A stretch of 64,000 nt of DNA from Sipunculus nudus. Taxonomy: Eukaryota; Annelida; Sipuncula; Golfingiida; Sipunculidae. Positions 22,445 through 34,404 of this stretch are shown here, piece after piece; positions within the stretch are counted from its first letter, which is position 1; each line of letters begins with the position of its first letter. The position numbers and the translations under genes are program-made. The notes under the pieces were generated by a model. That model had not been told where the DNA came from and searched no databases. It saw nothing but the letters and a program-made list of their open reading frames with translations. The stretch is from contig CM049316.1 in the NCBI GenBank assembly GCA_026874595.1, forward strand, positions 52,831,676 to 52,895,675, written 5' to 3'.

Positions 22445-23935
22445 GCACAAATAATGGTTTACAGTCCTAAGTCTAGACCATGCGGGGCATTCAGATGAAA
22501 GAGATCAAAGTCTACACCATGCATGGCATTCAGCTAAAAGAGTTCAAAGTCTTCACCATGCAGGGCATTTAGCTGAAAGAGTTCAAAGTCTTCACCATGT
22601 AGGGCCTTCAGCTGAAAGAGTTAAAAGACTACCCTACGCAAGGCATTCAGCTGAAAGAGTTCAAAGTCTACACCATGTAGGGCATTCAGCTGAAACAGTT
22701 CAAAGTCTACACCATGCAGGGCATTCAGCTGAAAGAGTTAAAAGACTACACCACGCAAGGAATTCAGCTGAAAGAGTTCTAAGTCTACACCACACAAGAC
22801 ATTCAGCTGTTGAGTCCAAAGTCTACACCATGCAGGGCATTCAGCTGAAAGAGTTCAAAGTCTTCACCATGTAGGGCATTCAGCTGAAAGAGTTCAAAGT
22901 CTTCACCATGCAGGGCATTCAGCAGAAAAAGTTCAAAGTTTACACCACACAAGGCATTCAGCTGAAAGAGTTCAAAGTCTACACCATGCATGGCATTCAG
23001 CTGAAAGAGTTCAAAGTCTTCACCATGCAGGGCATTCAGCTGCTGAGTCCGAACTCTACACTGCGCAGGGCATTCAGCTGAAAGAGTTCAAAGTCTACAC
23101 CATGCAGGGCATTCAGCTGAAAGAGTTCAAAGTCTACACCATGCAGGGCATTTAGCTGAAAGAGTTCAAAGTCTTCACCATGTAGGGCCTTCAGCTGAAA
23201 GAGTTAAAAGACTACCCTACGCAAGGCATTCAGCTGAAAGAGTTCAAAGTCTACACCATGTAGGGCATTCAGCTGAAACAGTTCAAAGTCTACACCATGC
23301 AGGGCATTCAGCTGAAAGAGTTAAAAGACTACACCACGCAAGGAATTCAGCTGAAAGAGTTCTAAGTCTACACCACACAAGACATTCAGCTGTTAAGTCC
23401 AAAGTCTACACCATGCAGGGCATTCAGCTGAAAGAGTTCAAAGTCTTCACCATGTAGGGCATTCAGCTGAAAGAGTTCAAAGTCTTCACCATGCAGGGCA
23501 TTCAGCAGAAAAAGTTCAAAGTTTACACCACACAAGGCATTCAGCTGAAAGAGTTCAAAGTCTACACCATGCAGGGCATTCAGCTGAAAGAGTTCAAAGT
23601 CTTCACCATGTAGGGCATTCAGCTGAGAGTTCAAGGTCTTCACAATGCAGGGCATTCAGCTGAAAGAGTTCAAAGTCTTAACCATGCAGGGCATTCAGCT
23701 GAAAGAGTTCAAATCTTCACCATGCAGGGCATTCAGCTGAAAGAGTTCAAGTCTTCACCATGCAGGGCATTCAGCTGAAAGAGTTCAAAGTCTTCACCAT
23801 GCAGGGCATTCAGCTGAAAAAGTCCAAAGTCTACACCATGCAGGGCATTCAGCTGTTGAGTCCAAAGTCTGGACCAAGCAGGAAATAAAAGTCTAGACCA
23901 TGCAGGTGTTTAGTTCAAACCAAAAGTCTAGACCA
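22445..23935. repeat. 39-bp minisatellite with a 583-bp higher-order period
   Basis: About 37 units of GCAGGGCATTCAGCTGAAAG followed by AGTTCAAAGTCTTCACCAT. A distinctive run of variants (GACATTCAGCTGTT and neighbours) occurs at 22798 and 23381, giving a 583-bp block of 15 units. Nearly every unit carries the E-box CAGCTG. Short minus-strand frames (22803-22991 and 23386-23655) are open only because 39 is divisible by three. Confidence 0.95.
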
Positions 23936-25499
23936 CACTGTCTAGTTACACAACACGGGTACTTTACATACCTGGCACTCTGGTATAATCTGCATCCTAA
24001 AAATAAACAGGTCTTTTCACCAAACATTCACAACTCCCTGAATATAGTCTGAAATAAAAACTATCAGAAAATATTTTATGATATAAATTGTTGGATTATA
24101 GGACCTGCACAGGAGCCCTGCAGAAACCTGATAAACTGCATCTATCTGACATAACTACAATTGGTTTATTTTCAAAGGAAATCCAGATGGCAGTGATTTT
24201 TATAAATCACCTTTAGAGAAATATTATATGGAAAAACATGAATAGATCTACTGAAGAAAAATTTTTATAAATCACCGTAAGAGAAATATAATATGAAAAA
24301 ACATGAATCAATCTACTGAAGAAAATTGGCTCATATGTTAAGAATGATGACCAGGGCTACTTTTCACAGTGTACTAAAATGTTTGTTGGTTTGAATGCAT
24401 ATAAAATATTAATATATCTAAGTGGTGTAAAAGCAAACAGTTTCAAGTACCTACAGATCAATCAGTTAATAAAAATTTAGATATTAAAAGATAACTACTA
24501 CATCCAGTAAACTGGACTCAAAACCATTAAGGGTGCAGGTATGATGTATTTGCCAGCATGCCAGACTTTGTGACATGTCATGGCTGACAGAGCACTTTAA
24601 GAGTAGAAGATGGACTTTACTTGACATTTCAATTTTTGCCAGATTATCAGGTGTTAAAACTCACCTCAGGTTACATAAAAATCAAGTAATTTTCAGAGAT
24701 TTATGGTATGCATACTCTGAATCAACAAGTCTTGTCACACTGTGCTTTCTCCAGCCAAATGACACACTACCAAACATATCAAATGTGAACAGTTTTTTTA
24801 AATTTTGAAACGAGGAACAGTTTTTAAATTTTGAAACAAGGCTAATTTTTTTTTACAATATATAAAAGAAATCCTATATCTGAACTTGACCAATTTATAT
24901 TGCTGCACAAAATTTGGGTAGTTGATAAGTCAGACTGATTATTTCTAATTCCATTTTGAGTATTTACTAACATGTTTAAGATCAATTATATCTGAATATA
25001 ACAAAAAGTGTTTCCTAGACTGATTATACCCTCTATGCCTAAAGATTTTCTGGGGTTTTTTTCTAAGTTTTAACATATTCTTGGTTTTTATTACACCACT
25101 GAAAGTCCATAGAGTAACGTTCATGTAAATAAGTTAAAATCATTGAATAAATAATAAATTATAAACCCAGAAAGAAAGACTGATCTTTCTACTGATGTGA
25201 AAGGTGAACTTACCAACAGATCTTACAAAATAACATTATTTGGGATTCAATGCTTTTATTTGTTATGCTACAAAAAAGAAAATACCATTTTTTTTTCATT
25301 CATTGCATAAATGGGCATGATTAAACAGCAAATGATTGAGAGGAAATTCTCTGTTTTATCAGCCATTGCAAACCTTTGTATTGCTTCAGTTGTGTATCAA
25401 AAGAAAATCATGAGACTTCCTGGTGATACCTTTGGAGTGTTATTTGAGAGAGGTTATTAGGCAAAAAAGTGACCAATACATAAGAACTGATGTGCATCA
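23936..25499. other. AT-rich unique DNA
   Basis: No gene recognised. It contains the small duplication at 24198-24327 and a second one (TTTTTAAATTTTGAAAC twice, about 24790-24840). Confidence 0.6.
24198..24327. repeat. 65-bp tandem duplication
   Basis: TTTTATAAATCACC begins both copies, at 24198 and 24263. Both continue through AGAGAAATAT and ACATGAAT to CTACTGAAGAAAA. Confidence 0.85.
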
Positions 25500-26180
25500 T
25501 CCAATGAACAGATTTGTTATACATCCCCGACACAAAGTCCTTAATGCAGATTAAATACTGCATCGTTCTTCATCATTTGCCCTAACACTGCCTTCCGCCA
25601 CACTACCAAATAACAAAGAGATTACCCATGCCCTGCAAATGCAGTGAAGGCTGATCTCCATTAGAAACATAAATGACTTTTCCACCATGATACCCCCACA
25701 AATAGATTGATCTCTCCCCATCCACAGTGGTAGATCCTTGCTCACTCAGCTGGGCCCGCGATGTCACAGAGTCAATGGGAAGCCAGCCAGTGGCAGCGTC
25801 TTTACCCAGTAATCTGATCACATTCCTGCCAAAGCCACATCAAATTTACGACCCACCAGTAATTGAAACAATGTAAAAACTAATTCAATCAAGTAAATTA
25901 ACAAAAATGGGTGCAGAACTGGTTAATCGTCAATGCATGGGTGGGCCCGGTGCCCTTTAATTTGGATTGGTACATGGTAATTTCCACTAGTGTCTACCCA
26001 ACCGCACATAACTCTTATTTCAAAAGACGATCCAAAAGACAACTGTACATCTCATTTAACAGTTGCCTCCTGGCCAAAAATATCATATCAGGGAAAGCAA
26101 ACTAAACCTTGGGATCCATCAAACACACTGGGGATAAGCTGACAGATGTATCAGGCACAATCATATTTCTCCCGCAGTTT
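25500..26180. other. Complex unique block around a candidate exon
   Basis: Higher GC and low repeat content. It includes a weak candidate coding segment on minus (25603-25839, listed separately) and short shadow frames. Confidence 0.4.
25603..25839 (-). CDS. Candidate internal exon or chance open frame, unrecognised
   Basis: An open minus frame of about 78 codons, reading from 25839 to a TAG at 25603-25605. It contains GRNVIRLLGKDAATGWLPID and GGKVIYVSNGDQPSLHLQG. A possible splice acceptor, GGCTTTGGCAG, precedes 25825, with a weak pyrimidine tract upstream; a possible donor (GG|GTAATC) lies near the end. No domain is recognised and no neighbouring exon was found. A frame of this length is expected by chance several times in a window this large, so the reading order and amino-acid make-up are the only support. 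Confidence 0.2.
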   Translation of the reverse strand, partial: CGFGRNVIRLLGKDAATGWLPIDSVTSRAQLSEQGSTTVDGERSIYLWGYHGGKVIYVSNGDQPSLHLQGMGNLFVIW

Positions 26181-27039
26181 TATACAATGTCTTCACACGC
26201 AATGTCAGAATGATATAGAATCATCCATTCTCTAAAGTTCTTGTCACATGCAAATCAAACAATCAAACAAATGCTGAAAACATAAGAATAACAGCCTCAT
26301 GCAAATCTAGCCATTGTCACCAAAGAAACAAGCTATAAACACAGAATGAGATCACTAAGACAATGAAAATACATTCTTGTAAAAAGAATACAGATTCCCT
26401 CAAGTCTTATACATTCTGACACTCAAATAAAGACTGCTAGGTTAATGAAGCACTTTATCAAATATTTGATTTTTCTTAATTATGGGGATCTGGACTCCAT
26501 GCAGAAAAAGGTGCAAAAGAAAGGAGGGCATGTTAATATGTCACTTTCAAAAAGACTCCAAATCAAAGTGAAAACAATTAGCTAATTTTGTAGATTTTAC
26601 TAATGTAAAGGTTTAAAAGTTTAAAAGTTTTTGAATTAAATACAATTTTTTTTTCTTTATTATATATTAATATACCATAGTATTAGCTCAGAATCTAAAA
26701 ACAGCAATGTTTCTGTCTAATGAAGATGCTGATAAATAGATGTATCATAATACACTAAGATGACATTTAATTATTCTCTTAAAAATATCTAAAATATAAG
26801 AATCAGCATGCATAGCTATAAATTAAATAATACAAGCCAAGTTATAGCAGCCCCGTTATGAACCTGATATACAACAATATTTCAGGAATTCAGGAATCTT
26901 TATGATCTTTAATAACCTGTGCTCACACTAATACCACAAAAAGTTAGAATTTCCATTTTGCTTCCATTTGAGACAAAAAAGTGCTGATCCAGAAAAAAAT
27001 GCAAATATTTCAATAAGTCTGGTCCTTAGAGTAGAGTCA
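26181..27039. other. AT-rich unique DNA
   Basis: Nothing supportable seen. Confidence 0.6.
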
Positions 27040-27655
27040 CTTTGTTATGGTAATATCACAACTGTAGCAAAGGACCTGTCACATCAGAATCAAACACTCT
27101 CCAAATTGGCCCTCTGAATCACTGCTATTATACACAACACAGGCCCAATGAGGGCAATGCAGCATTCCTGGTCTACTCAATATGAAGGAAATATTGACTT
27201 TATACAAGTCAGGCTTGTCCACTCACACATTTGTACAAGGGTAAATGAACATGGCGGATATGCACGAATGCTCAGCCACTGCCATGGACAAAAGACCCTT
27301 CAAATCAGCCTACCTGTATTCATAAAGAGACTTATGAACTAGATTAATTTTGAACTCTTAATGGATTTCATTTCCAGCTTAATATTTCCAAAGTGAATAC
27401 AAGCAAACAAGCACAACTGTGGCACGCACTGTTCATGTCAATATGAAACCAGCAACAAAAGGCTATTGATCCATTGATCTGAATGTCGCAGGATATGAGG
27501 TTGACAACTTGTAGCAATCAGGTGCCGGTGACGGCAACACCACCTTTTCTGCCACAATTGTACAATCTCACCACTTCCTGCACAACCAAATAGACTGGTG
27601 CAACAAATGCACTGACTCCACTCGCCATTTGTCAGCACAAGTCACAAGCAATCAA
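27040..27655. other. Complex unique block
   Basis: Low-repeat, higher-GC sequence with short overlapping frames on both strands (27148-27342 plus, 27438-27638 minus). No protein family recognised; possibly regulatory, on composition alone. Confidence 0.35.
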
Positions 27656-28025
27656 TATGTTGTTAATTAATGTTTTATTTAGGCTCTACAAGCTTTCACC
27701 TTTTCTGGAACAAGTAGCCTGGGCCCATTCTTGCGTCAGCTTGGACTAAATGTAGACCAACTGTATTTTATCTCTCAATTATTGGGGGATTGAGATTTGC
27801 TATAATACTGACCCATGCAGCAAAATCTAAATATTTGTTAGGGGGGGGGACAGAAAAGTCACATTCATGTTTTTATTGCAGCAGCCATGATAAATGACTT
27901 GACAATTTGTTACTTTCAGTGATATGTAAATTATATCTATGGGGATATTTCAAAAGCATCAAATTCTGACTATTTTATTTTATTATTTTTAAATACAATT
28001 TTTTAATGAAGAAGTCTGCATTAAG
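27656..28025. other. AT-rich spacer with a G9 run
   Basis: A run of nine G near 27841. No gene. Confidence 0.6.

Positions 28026-28095
<70 letters not shown>
28026..28095. repeat. (TA)n microsatellite
   Basis: About 34 uninterrupted TA dinucleotides. Confidence 0.98.
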
Positions 28096-28099
<4 letters not shown>

Positions 28100-28256
28100 T
28101 TTTCATAAACAGCATCACTAAAAATATATTCAAACAAGTCTTATTGCCACCAAAAAAAATTACATCCAGTATCCACTAAGCCTGAAAGTGAAATTTCTAT
28201 ATTTGTGAGTAATATTGACACTTTCTTAACATTTACTTTATTTCATGTTGTTCTTT

Positions 28257-28315
28257 CCAGTCTTTTGTTTACGAGCCTTTTGTTTACCAGTCTTTTGTTT
28301 ACCAGTCTTTTGGGC
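28257..28315 (+). promoter_or_regulatory. 15-bp tandem repeat carrying three FOXO-type sites
   Basis: CAGTCTTTTGTTTAC-like 15-mers occur four times. TTGTTTAC, the known FOXO/DAF-16 binding element, lies at 28265-28272, 28280-28287 and 28295-28302, always 15 bp apart. The sequence match is exact; function is inferred. Confidence 0.6.
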
Positions 28316-29209
28316 AAGGAGCAGAACGCTGAACCCCTTGGGGACAGCCACAAGAAATGAGCACATCAGTCCAGGGGAGAGTTTGAGTAATGTCCACCAG
28401 AAATCCAAATCACACAGTTAATAATCATGATGAACTTGGGTTTAAGTGATTTAACAAGCGTGTAATTATTTGCAAAATTTATGTTGCCATGTTTGTTAAT
28501 AATGATCCACTGCGGCCTATTGTCCTGGTTGTTAGCTCCTTTTAAGCGAGTACATGCATCATAATAATTTTGTCAGCCAATCTGTAAACACACATGTAAA
28601 TCTCTGTAATGTTGTCATTCAGATGTGAACATAAATCTGAATTATTCCATTGTCTTACAAATTATTACAATGTGTCAAAGCTAACCAATGCTGCAGTCAA
28701 ATAAAATGACACATTTGCTAATCAGTTATTATTTCACGAACCAATGACCAGAACAATGAGTATTTTCAACTGAGCACTGAAATGACAACAATATTAAACT
28801 CTGTCAAGGCCCATCAAAACCAATCGCAATGCAAAACAGGAGTGAATACATGCATGAAATATGTTTATAATCATTTATCAGAAAATAAATTCCTCAAGAA
28901 ATAACACTATGCACCAGCTTCTGATACCATTTCCAGAAAAAAATATTTCATTTATAAATACAAATAATAAATGAAAACCATATAATAATTATTTTCATTC
29001 ATTATTGTAATTTTACACAGGCTTTTACAGTTTATACAAGAAACAACTGTGACTATCTAAATTATGTGGTGAACAGTTTCATACCAGAATAAAACATCTA
29101 AACACTTTTCCCTCTTTAAAGGTTTACTAATAAAGAATGGAAAATGTATATGCAAGTGCACATGATGCACTTTTGAAGCAACATCTGAAGGATTGAAAAT
29201 TGAATTTTA
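28316..29209. other. Unique DNA
   Basis: Moderately complex, no gene or repeat recognised. Confidence 0.55.
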
Positions 29210-30240
29210 ACACTCATAAATCTAGGTGGAGACAGCTAGCTTCAAATCATGTAATGTTTCCCTTGCGACTGCCGTGGGTGATGTATTTGTTTAGCCATTT
29301 CACCTCCAGCACGTTATCACCTATACAATGGGAAGTTTGTCTCCGCTGGGCCATTTATTAAGCACATGGATCCTAGGTTTATTTAATGCTGGCAATGCGC
29401 AGGGCTGAGCCATCTTTAGTAGAGATAAAAGAAGACTGTGGGAAAGTGGCTGGGCGTGATAGGCCACTTGGGGATAAGCCGAAGCATTATGAAGCACCTT
29501 CCCATAGCCCCAGGGCAAATATGACGGAGTATTAAGGTCGCTAAATTGTTTCACCCAAACTGTCTCTTATTACATTGTATGGTGGACTGATCCCAGTTGA
29601 GAGTCCAAGAGATACAGAGCATCTGTGACCAAATCAGGGTTTGTCCTGAGCAAACATAATGGTATCGTCAGAGAACAAACTGTGACGGGTAATCGGAATG
29701 GACTGTTAATCCTGGAGCCCTCTCTGACATAGTGAATGGCTGTGTCAAGCAGCAGGAATTGCCAATATTAAGCCCTGATTGTTGTCACTTAGGGCAGGCA
29801 AGATGCCCCCACAATGCTCCTAGCATGGCCAACTGCGATTGGTGACTGCTATTGAATCCCACCAGATGGATCTAAATATGAAGATAAAATAGTGATTGCC
29901 AGCGTTGTGACACTGCCAGACAACAGCATGCAAGACGGCCATACATCATGACAAGAGTCATTTGGAAAAGGTGCCAAATGATGCCCCTCTTAAAGACAAT
30001 GGTGGTAAAATGGGCCTGTCACACCAGCGGGAAGGTGGCCCAGGACATCCCACTGATGAAGTCAAGTGGCAGACTGCCATCCTCTAGTCAAAGGCTGTTG
30101 TTATACATACAGGAGAACCAGGAATAACAAGAGGTCCTACAGAACCTCAAGCAAGACACTATCATGGATTGGATTTATTTCTCCTGTCGCTCATACAAAA
30201 CCTCTCCCCATCAGCAGGAAGACTAATCCATGATTGTCTT
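29210..30240. other. Complex, higher-GC unique block
   Basis: About 1 kb with little simple sequence. A 77-codon minus frame at 29321-29554 shows no domain. By texture this is among the better candidates for conserved non-coding DNA, but nothing in the single sequence proves it. Confidence 0.4.
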
Positions 30241-30542
30241 TGTGTTGTCATACAAAAATAGCAATGATTAAGCCCAAAAGAAAACTTTCAATTTATGATT
30301 ATTTTCTTCCATTCCTCACAAATATTTTCTTAGGCAAAAGTGCAGCTAATATATATCTCCCCTGGCACCAAAGAAACCATACTCAAGTTTTATTAATAAT
30401 TTCTCCCTCAATCTGTCGCTACCAGAGCAATACATTAAGCTTTCTTGGTAAACAATGCATGTACAGATGACAAGGGAAAGAAACTTTAGCAACACCACAA
30501 ACATGTGGCTAATGCATTTTCCTGTGATTTGTCACATTGTGA
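30241..30542. other. AT-rich spacer
   Basis: A 78-codon plus frame (30234-30470) has no recognisable features. Confidence 0.5.
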
Positions 30543-30812
30543 CATGACCAATATCAGAGATGGGGTCACATTTTACCTGTTAATACAAATTATGAGCACA
30601 CTTTATCCAGGGTAAACACTGCTGTTTTACTTGTCCAACAACATATGGCTGACAGTTTTCTGCAGACTACTGAAGAACAAGATATATTATGTGACAAGTG
30701 GAAACAACTGAAATTAATCAAACAATCACATAAGCAATCTAATACTAGTATTGGTGTTATTAAACAATGGGAAAGAAAACAATTTAACCATTTGTGGATA
30801 GGCACAGACTAA
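30543..30812 (+). CDS. Candidate coding fragment, unrecognised
   Basis: A plus frame open for 89 codons up to a TAA at 30810-30812. The first ATG is well inside it, so if real it would be a terminal exon, entered after the possible acceptor ATATCAG near 30557. The predicted segment is hydrophilic and helix-prone in its second half (TEEQDILCDKWKQLKLIK, then SIGVIKQWERKQFNHLW). It ends nine bases before the palindrome that opens the next repeat at 30821. No family recognised. Frames of this length occur by chance in AT-rich windows of this size. Confidence 0.2.
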   Translation, partial: HDQYQRWGHILPVNTNYEHTLSRVNTAVLLVQQHMADSFLQTTEEQDILCDKWKQLKLIKQSHKQSNTSIGVIKQWERKQFNHLWIGTD

Positions 30813-30820
30813 AAATTAGG

Positions 30821-31575
30821 GACCCATGGGTCTCAACGCTCAGCTGAATTTGTCTATGAGGATAGGTTTATGAACTTTTTCAAAATACGGGTCCTGTGAT
30901 CTATTTGAAGCCAACCTGTCTTTCCAAACTAGAGTTATACTAATTTGTGAATGGATGGGCCCTGTGACCTTGACCTTTGACCTAGTGACCCCAAAATCAA
31001 AAGGAACTTCCGCTATTGGCAGCTGCACCACATGAAAGACAGTGGGTTTCGGGTGAAAAGTCTGGCTAAAAATGTATCCACAATCTTTTTAAAAAAGGGG
31101 GTTCTTTGACCTTGATCTTTGATCTCATGACCCCAAAAATTCTTACTTAAGTGGTGGGCCATATATAAGTCAAGTTTGAAACCAACATTTCAATCAAAAC
31201 TGGAGTTATCATCTGGAAACTAATATGTGGACAGATGGCCCCATGACCTTGACCTTTGACCTTGTGACCCCAAAAATCCATAAGTTTCTTCCACTACTGA
31301 CAGGTGTGCAATACCTGGAAGATGTAAGATTTGGGATGAAAAGTTCAGCTTAAAATGCATCCACAATCCTTCTAAATAAGTGGACCTTGTGACCTTAACC
31401 CTTACCTCATGACCCCAAAATCAACAGTTCTGAGATAGAGACTGGCCATATTTAAGTCAAGTTGGAAATCCATATGTCAATCCAAACTAAATTTATCATC
31501 AGGATACAAATTTGACAGACATATAGAAAGATGAACAGACAGACAGCCAGGGTGTTTAATATAGGGCATCCGCTT
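30821..31575 (+). mobile_element. Interspersed repeat R3 with TGACCTTGACCTTTGACCT modules
   Basis: It opens with the palindrome GACCCATGGGTC (30821-30832) and GCTCAGCTGAATTTG, a head shared with the R1 copy at 50078. Inside, a module of about 140 bp recurs four times and a 280-bp unit twice. Each module carries a TGACC(T)-rich core followed by GACCCCAAAA. Cores at 30965-30983 and 31244-31262 are perfect; those near 31107 and 31388 are degenerate. It ends in GACAGACAGACAGCC. No coding frame, so non-autonomous; class unknown. Confidence 0.75.
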
Positions 31576-31689
31576 ATTCAGCATGGCCCTAATAAACAAC
31601 ACAGATTTAAGGTCACAGATGAAACCACAGTTGCAAATCTGATAGTATCAATATATTAATTTTGCTGTCTCAAGATACTTTGGCTGTCT

Positions 31690-32128
31690 CAAAATAAAGG
31701 AAAAAAAGCATAAAAAAAAAATAAAGGTGGTGCCACCAATCTTCAGGAACTGAAGAAACCAATCATAATCAATAAATACACTGGGATTCAGGACACTGGA
31801 TGAAACCACAGATGAGAACCTGTCATAATTGCTGTCATTTGACAGTCTCAAAACAAACAAAATATTCTAAAAATTAGAAAAAATAAGGTGGCGCCACAAG
31901 TTTTTGGGAACTGACAAAACTAGCCATGGTCAATATTCAAGGCAAGATTTGTGGCAATCCATGCATTAATCATCAAGATACTGGGGGTTTTGTATCAAAT
32001 TTTTAATTATTCTTGTGGTATTTTCAAGTCATATAGCTTGGAGGTTATACGTCACACTGACCTCATTTCAGGTTTCCAAGAAGATTTTTTATTGACCTCT
32101 CAGGATGTTCACCAAGAACACCCAAGAG
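31690..32128 (+). mobile_element. Interspersed element R1, copy at 31.7 kb
   Basis: R1 modules GGTGGTGCCACCAATCTTCAG (31726) and GGTGGCGCCACAAG (31891) form a partial duplication. They are followed by TTTTGTATCAAATTTTT, AGCTTGGAGGTTATA, TCATTTCAGGTTTCCAAG and a broken ACCTCTCAGGATG. The copy ends where the 34-bp array begins. Confidence 0.7.
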
Positions 32129-32600
32129 ATGGTGCCACCTACATAATGTGATCAGCCAACAGACAGTGCCACCTACATGATGTGATCAGCCAACAGACAG
32201 TGCCACCTACATGATGTGATCAGCCAACAGACAGTGCCACCTACATGATGTGATCAGCCAACAGACAGTGCCACCTACATGATGTGATCAGCCAACAGAC
32301 AGTGCCACCTACATGATGTGATCAGCCAACAGACAGTGCCACCTACATGATGTGATCAGCCAACAGACAGTGCCACCTACATGATGTGATCAGCCAACAG
32401 ACAGTGCCACCTACATGATGTGATCAGCCAACAGACAGTGCCACCTTCATGATGTTATCAGCCAACAGACAGTGCCACCTACATGATGTGATCAGCCAAC
32501 AGACAGTGCCACCTACATGATGTGATCAAACAACCGATAGTGGCACCTACATGTTTTGATTAGCGTACAGACATTGCCACATACATATATGTATCAAATA
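32129..32600. repeat. 34-bp minisatellite, about 12 near-identical and 2 decayed units
   Basis: The unit is ACAGACAGTGCCACCTACAT followed by GATGTGATCAGCCA. Units are nearly perfect copies apart from single changes (TACATAATG in the first, CTTCATGATGTTATC near 32450). The last two, from about 32530, are degraded. The first unit is preceded by GATGGTGCCACC, the R1-type GGTGCCACC motif, so the array seems to have grown out of an R1 module. Confidence 0.95.
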
Positions 32601-32639
32601 AACACACCAGGTTTCAGTACACTTAAAAATAGAGCGACA

Positions 32640-32965
32640 ACCAATCAAAATTACAGGTTGTTCCATTTGTCTTCAAGAACTGATAAAACTATTTGTGATT
32701 AAAACAACAAACAAGGAAGCAGGACACTAGATGAAACAACAGTGTGGAAACTCATATGATTGCTGTCATTTTCCAGTCTCAAAAAAAGAGAAAGATGCGT
32801 ACAATTTACAAAAATACAGGTGTCACCACCAGTCTTAAGCAGCTGATGGAACTTGTCATGATCAATAAGCAAAGAAAGAATAATGGCAATATATGAATTA
32901 ATTATTGAGATACTGGAGCTTTTGTACAAAATTTTTAATTATTCTGAGGTGCACAAATAAGTCCC
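32640..32965 (+). mobile_element. Interspersed element R1, copy at 32.7 kb
   Basis: It contains GGTGTCACCACCAGTCTTAAG, CATGATCAATAAGCAAAG, GAGATACTGGAGCTTTTGTA and AATTATTCTGAGGTGCAC in R1 order. The upstream part shares GACACTAGATGAAAC and TGCTGTCATTTTCCAGTCTC with the 31.7-kb copy, so these two belong to one subfamily. Confidence 0.7.
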
Positions 32966-34404
32966 ATATGTTGGAGAATGCACATAAGTTTTTTCTTACA
33001 TTTGCTTTGAGACAAAAATGTATGATAGCAGTATAAACACCAGCAGAAATAAAGAACAAGAGTTTTATCCATGTGATTTTTGTCTGTGCCACTTTTCTCT
33101 CCAGCACAGTGATTATGTTTCATACCACTTGATTGCAGTACCAGGTAATTGCGTTGACTTTCTAAGGATTATAAGCAGGGATGCAGCATGCATGATCAGA
33201 TTTCAGATTTGACCTGGTCATCTGCTACAAGGCTACAAATGTTAATACTATTCAAAATTTGTCATGGATGGAGTCAGTGCAAAATCTACAGGAAACTCCA
33301 AGGCTCCTCTGTGACCAACATAAATCACAATAAATTAATAATGAAAGGGTTGATGGGTGGAATATGGCTGTGAACATATCAGACAGGTCATGACATAATG
33401 CCTGGACTGAGTGAACCAATTTGCCAATCTAACTGCTGAAGAAATTTGGATTGGTACCACAGTTCTGAATGATAGCTGCTGATTTATGTCCTATCACAGC
33501 CTACAGCTTTTTCTGCAAAAAGGTTTGAAAGGCATATGACAAGGTGACAATGAGCACAGAGGCCAAAGGACTACAGTAAGGGGTTAGATCTGGTGAAACA
33601 CTCTGCATGGATCAAAGTCCCTCAGCTTGTGACAGTGTCTCCTAAATCCATTACAATCATTTAACTACATCATCAACAAAGAAACAGGCCAAATTGGGAT
33701 TGTAATTCAAACCCCCTTGTTGGAAATATGATTTGTATCCAAAATGGCCCTATTTGGGTGTATGCTTTGATGTCTGGCTCCAGAGCTTGTTTCCACTAAC
33801 AGTGGTAGTTTTATCAGAGCGCACACATTTGACTCTGTGGTATGATGATGGTGAGATGGGCGGCCTGACCTGGCTCCTTTGAAGTGAGGGTAAAGCTAGA
33901 GGAGGGAGGTCATGTAATTGTATTGTAGATTTTGTTGCTGTGATTAGGACTGACACTTGCAGTCTGGCCACAGATCCATCACTGCTGCCTGATTAACTGG
34001 CCACGCAGCAAAATTCAAACCATCACATTGCTTCCTCTGCTGTTTTAGGTTGACTGAGCCAGCAGTCAGTGCAGTCCTGTTGGTTCTGGTCAGTCTGTGG
34101 TATAACCATTGATCATTGTTCACACAATCCTAGGCACAGCTACTTAGTTTTGAAGATTTCAAAAGACATTTTTCCTGTTCAAATGCTGCAGCATTTACAT
34201 CTCAGTCCTGACAGCATTGGTTAATTTGTAATACTCAGACATGACCGGAGAGCTTTGTTCTAGTAGATGTCATAAATCACTGACACATCTCACAAAAAGT
34301 TCAAATTCTCACTGTAAGACTCTTAGGAGTTCCTTTGACTTTCATTTTCATGTAAACCAAATATAACAATACTGCTGTTGGATGCATATTATCTAAAACT
34401 TCTT
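32966..34404. other. Unique DNA with a complex block at about 33.4-34.2 kb
   Basis: Low repeat content and higher GC in the second half. A 73-codon minus frame (33750-33971) is proline- and serine-rich without a recognised domain. Confidence 0.4.

Noticed and set aside
22445-23935. Regular repeats as a CRISPR array
   Set aside because: Units are contiguous with no unique spacers, and the surroundings are animal-type DNA. The same holds for the other arrays.
30821-31575. R3 repeat as a tRNA-derived SINE
   Set aside because: No A and B box pair or tRNA-like fold could be made out.
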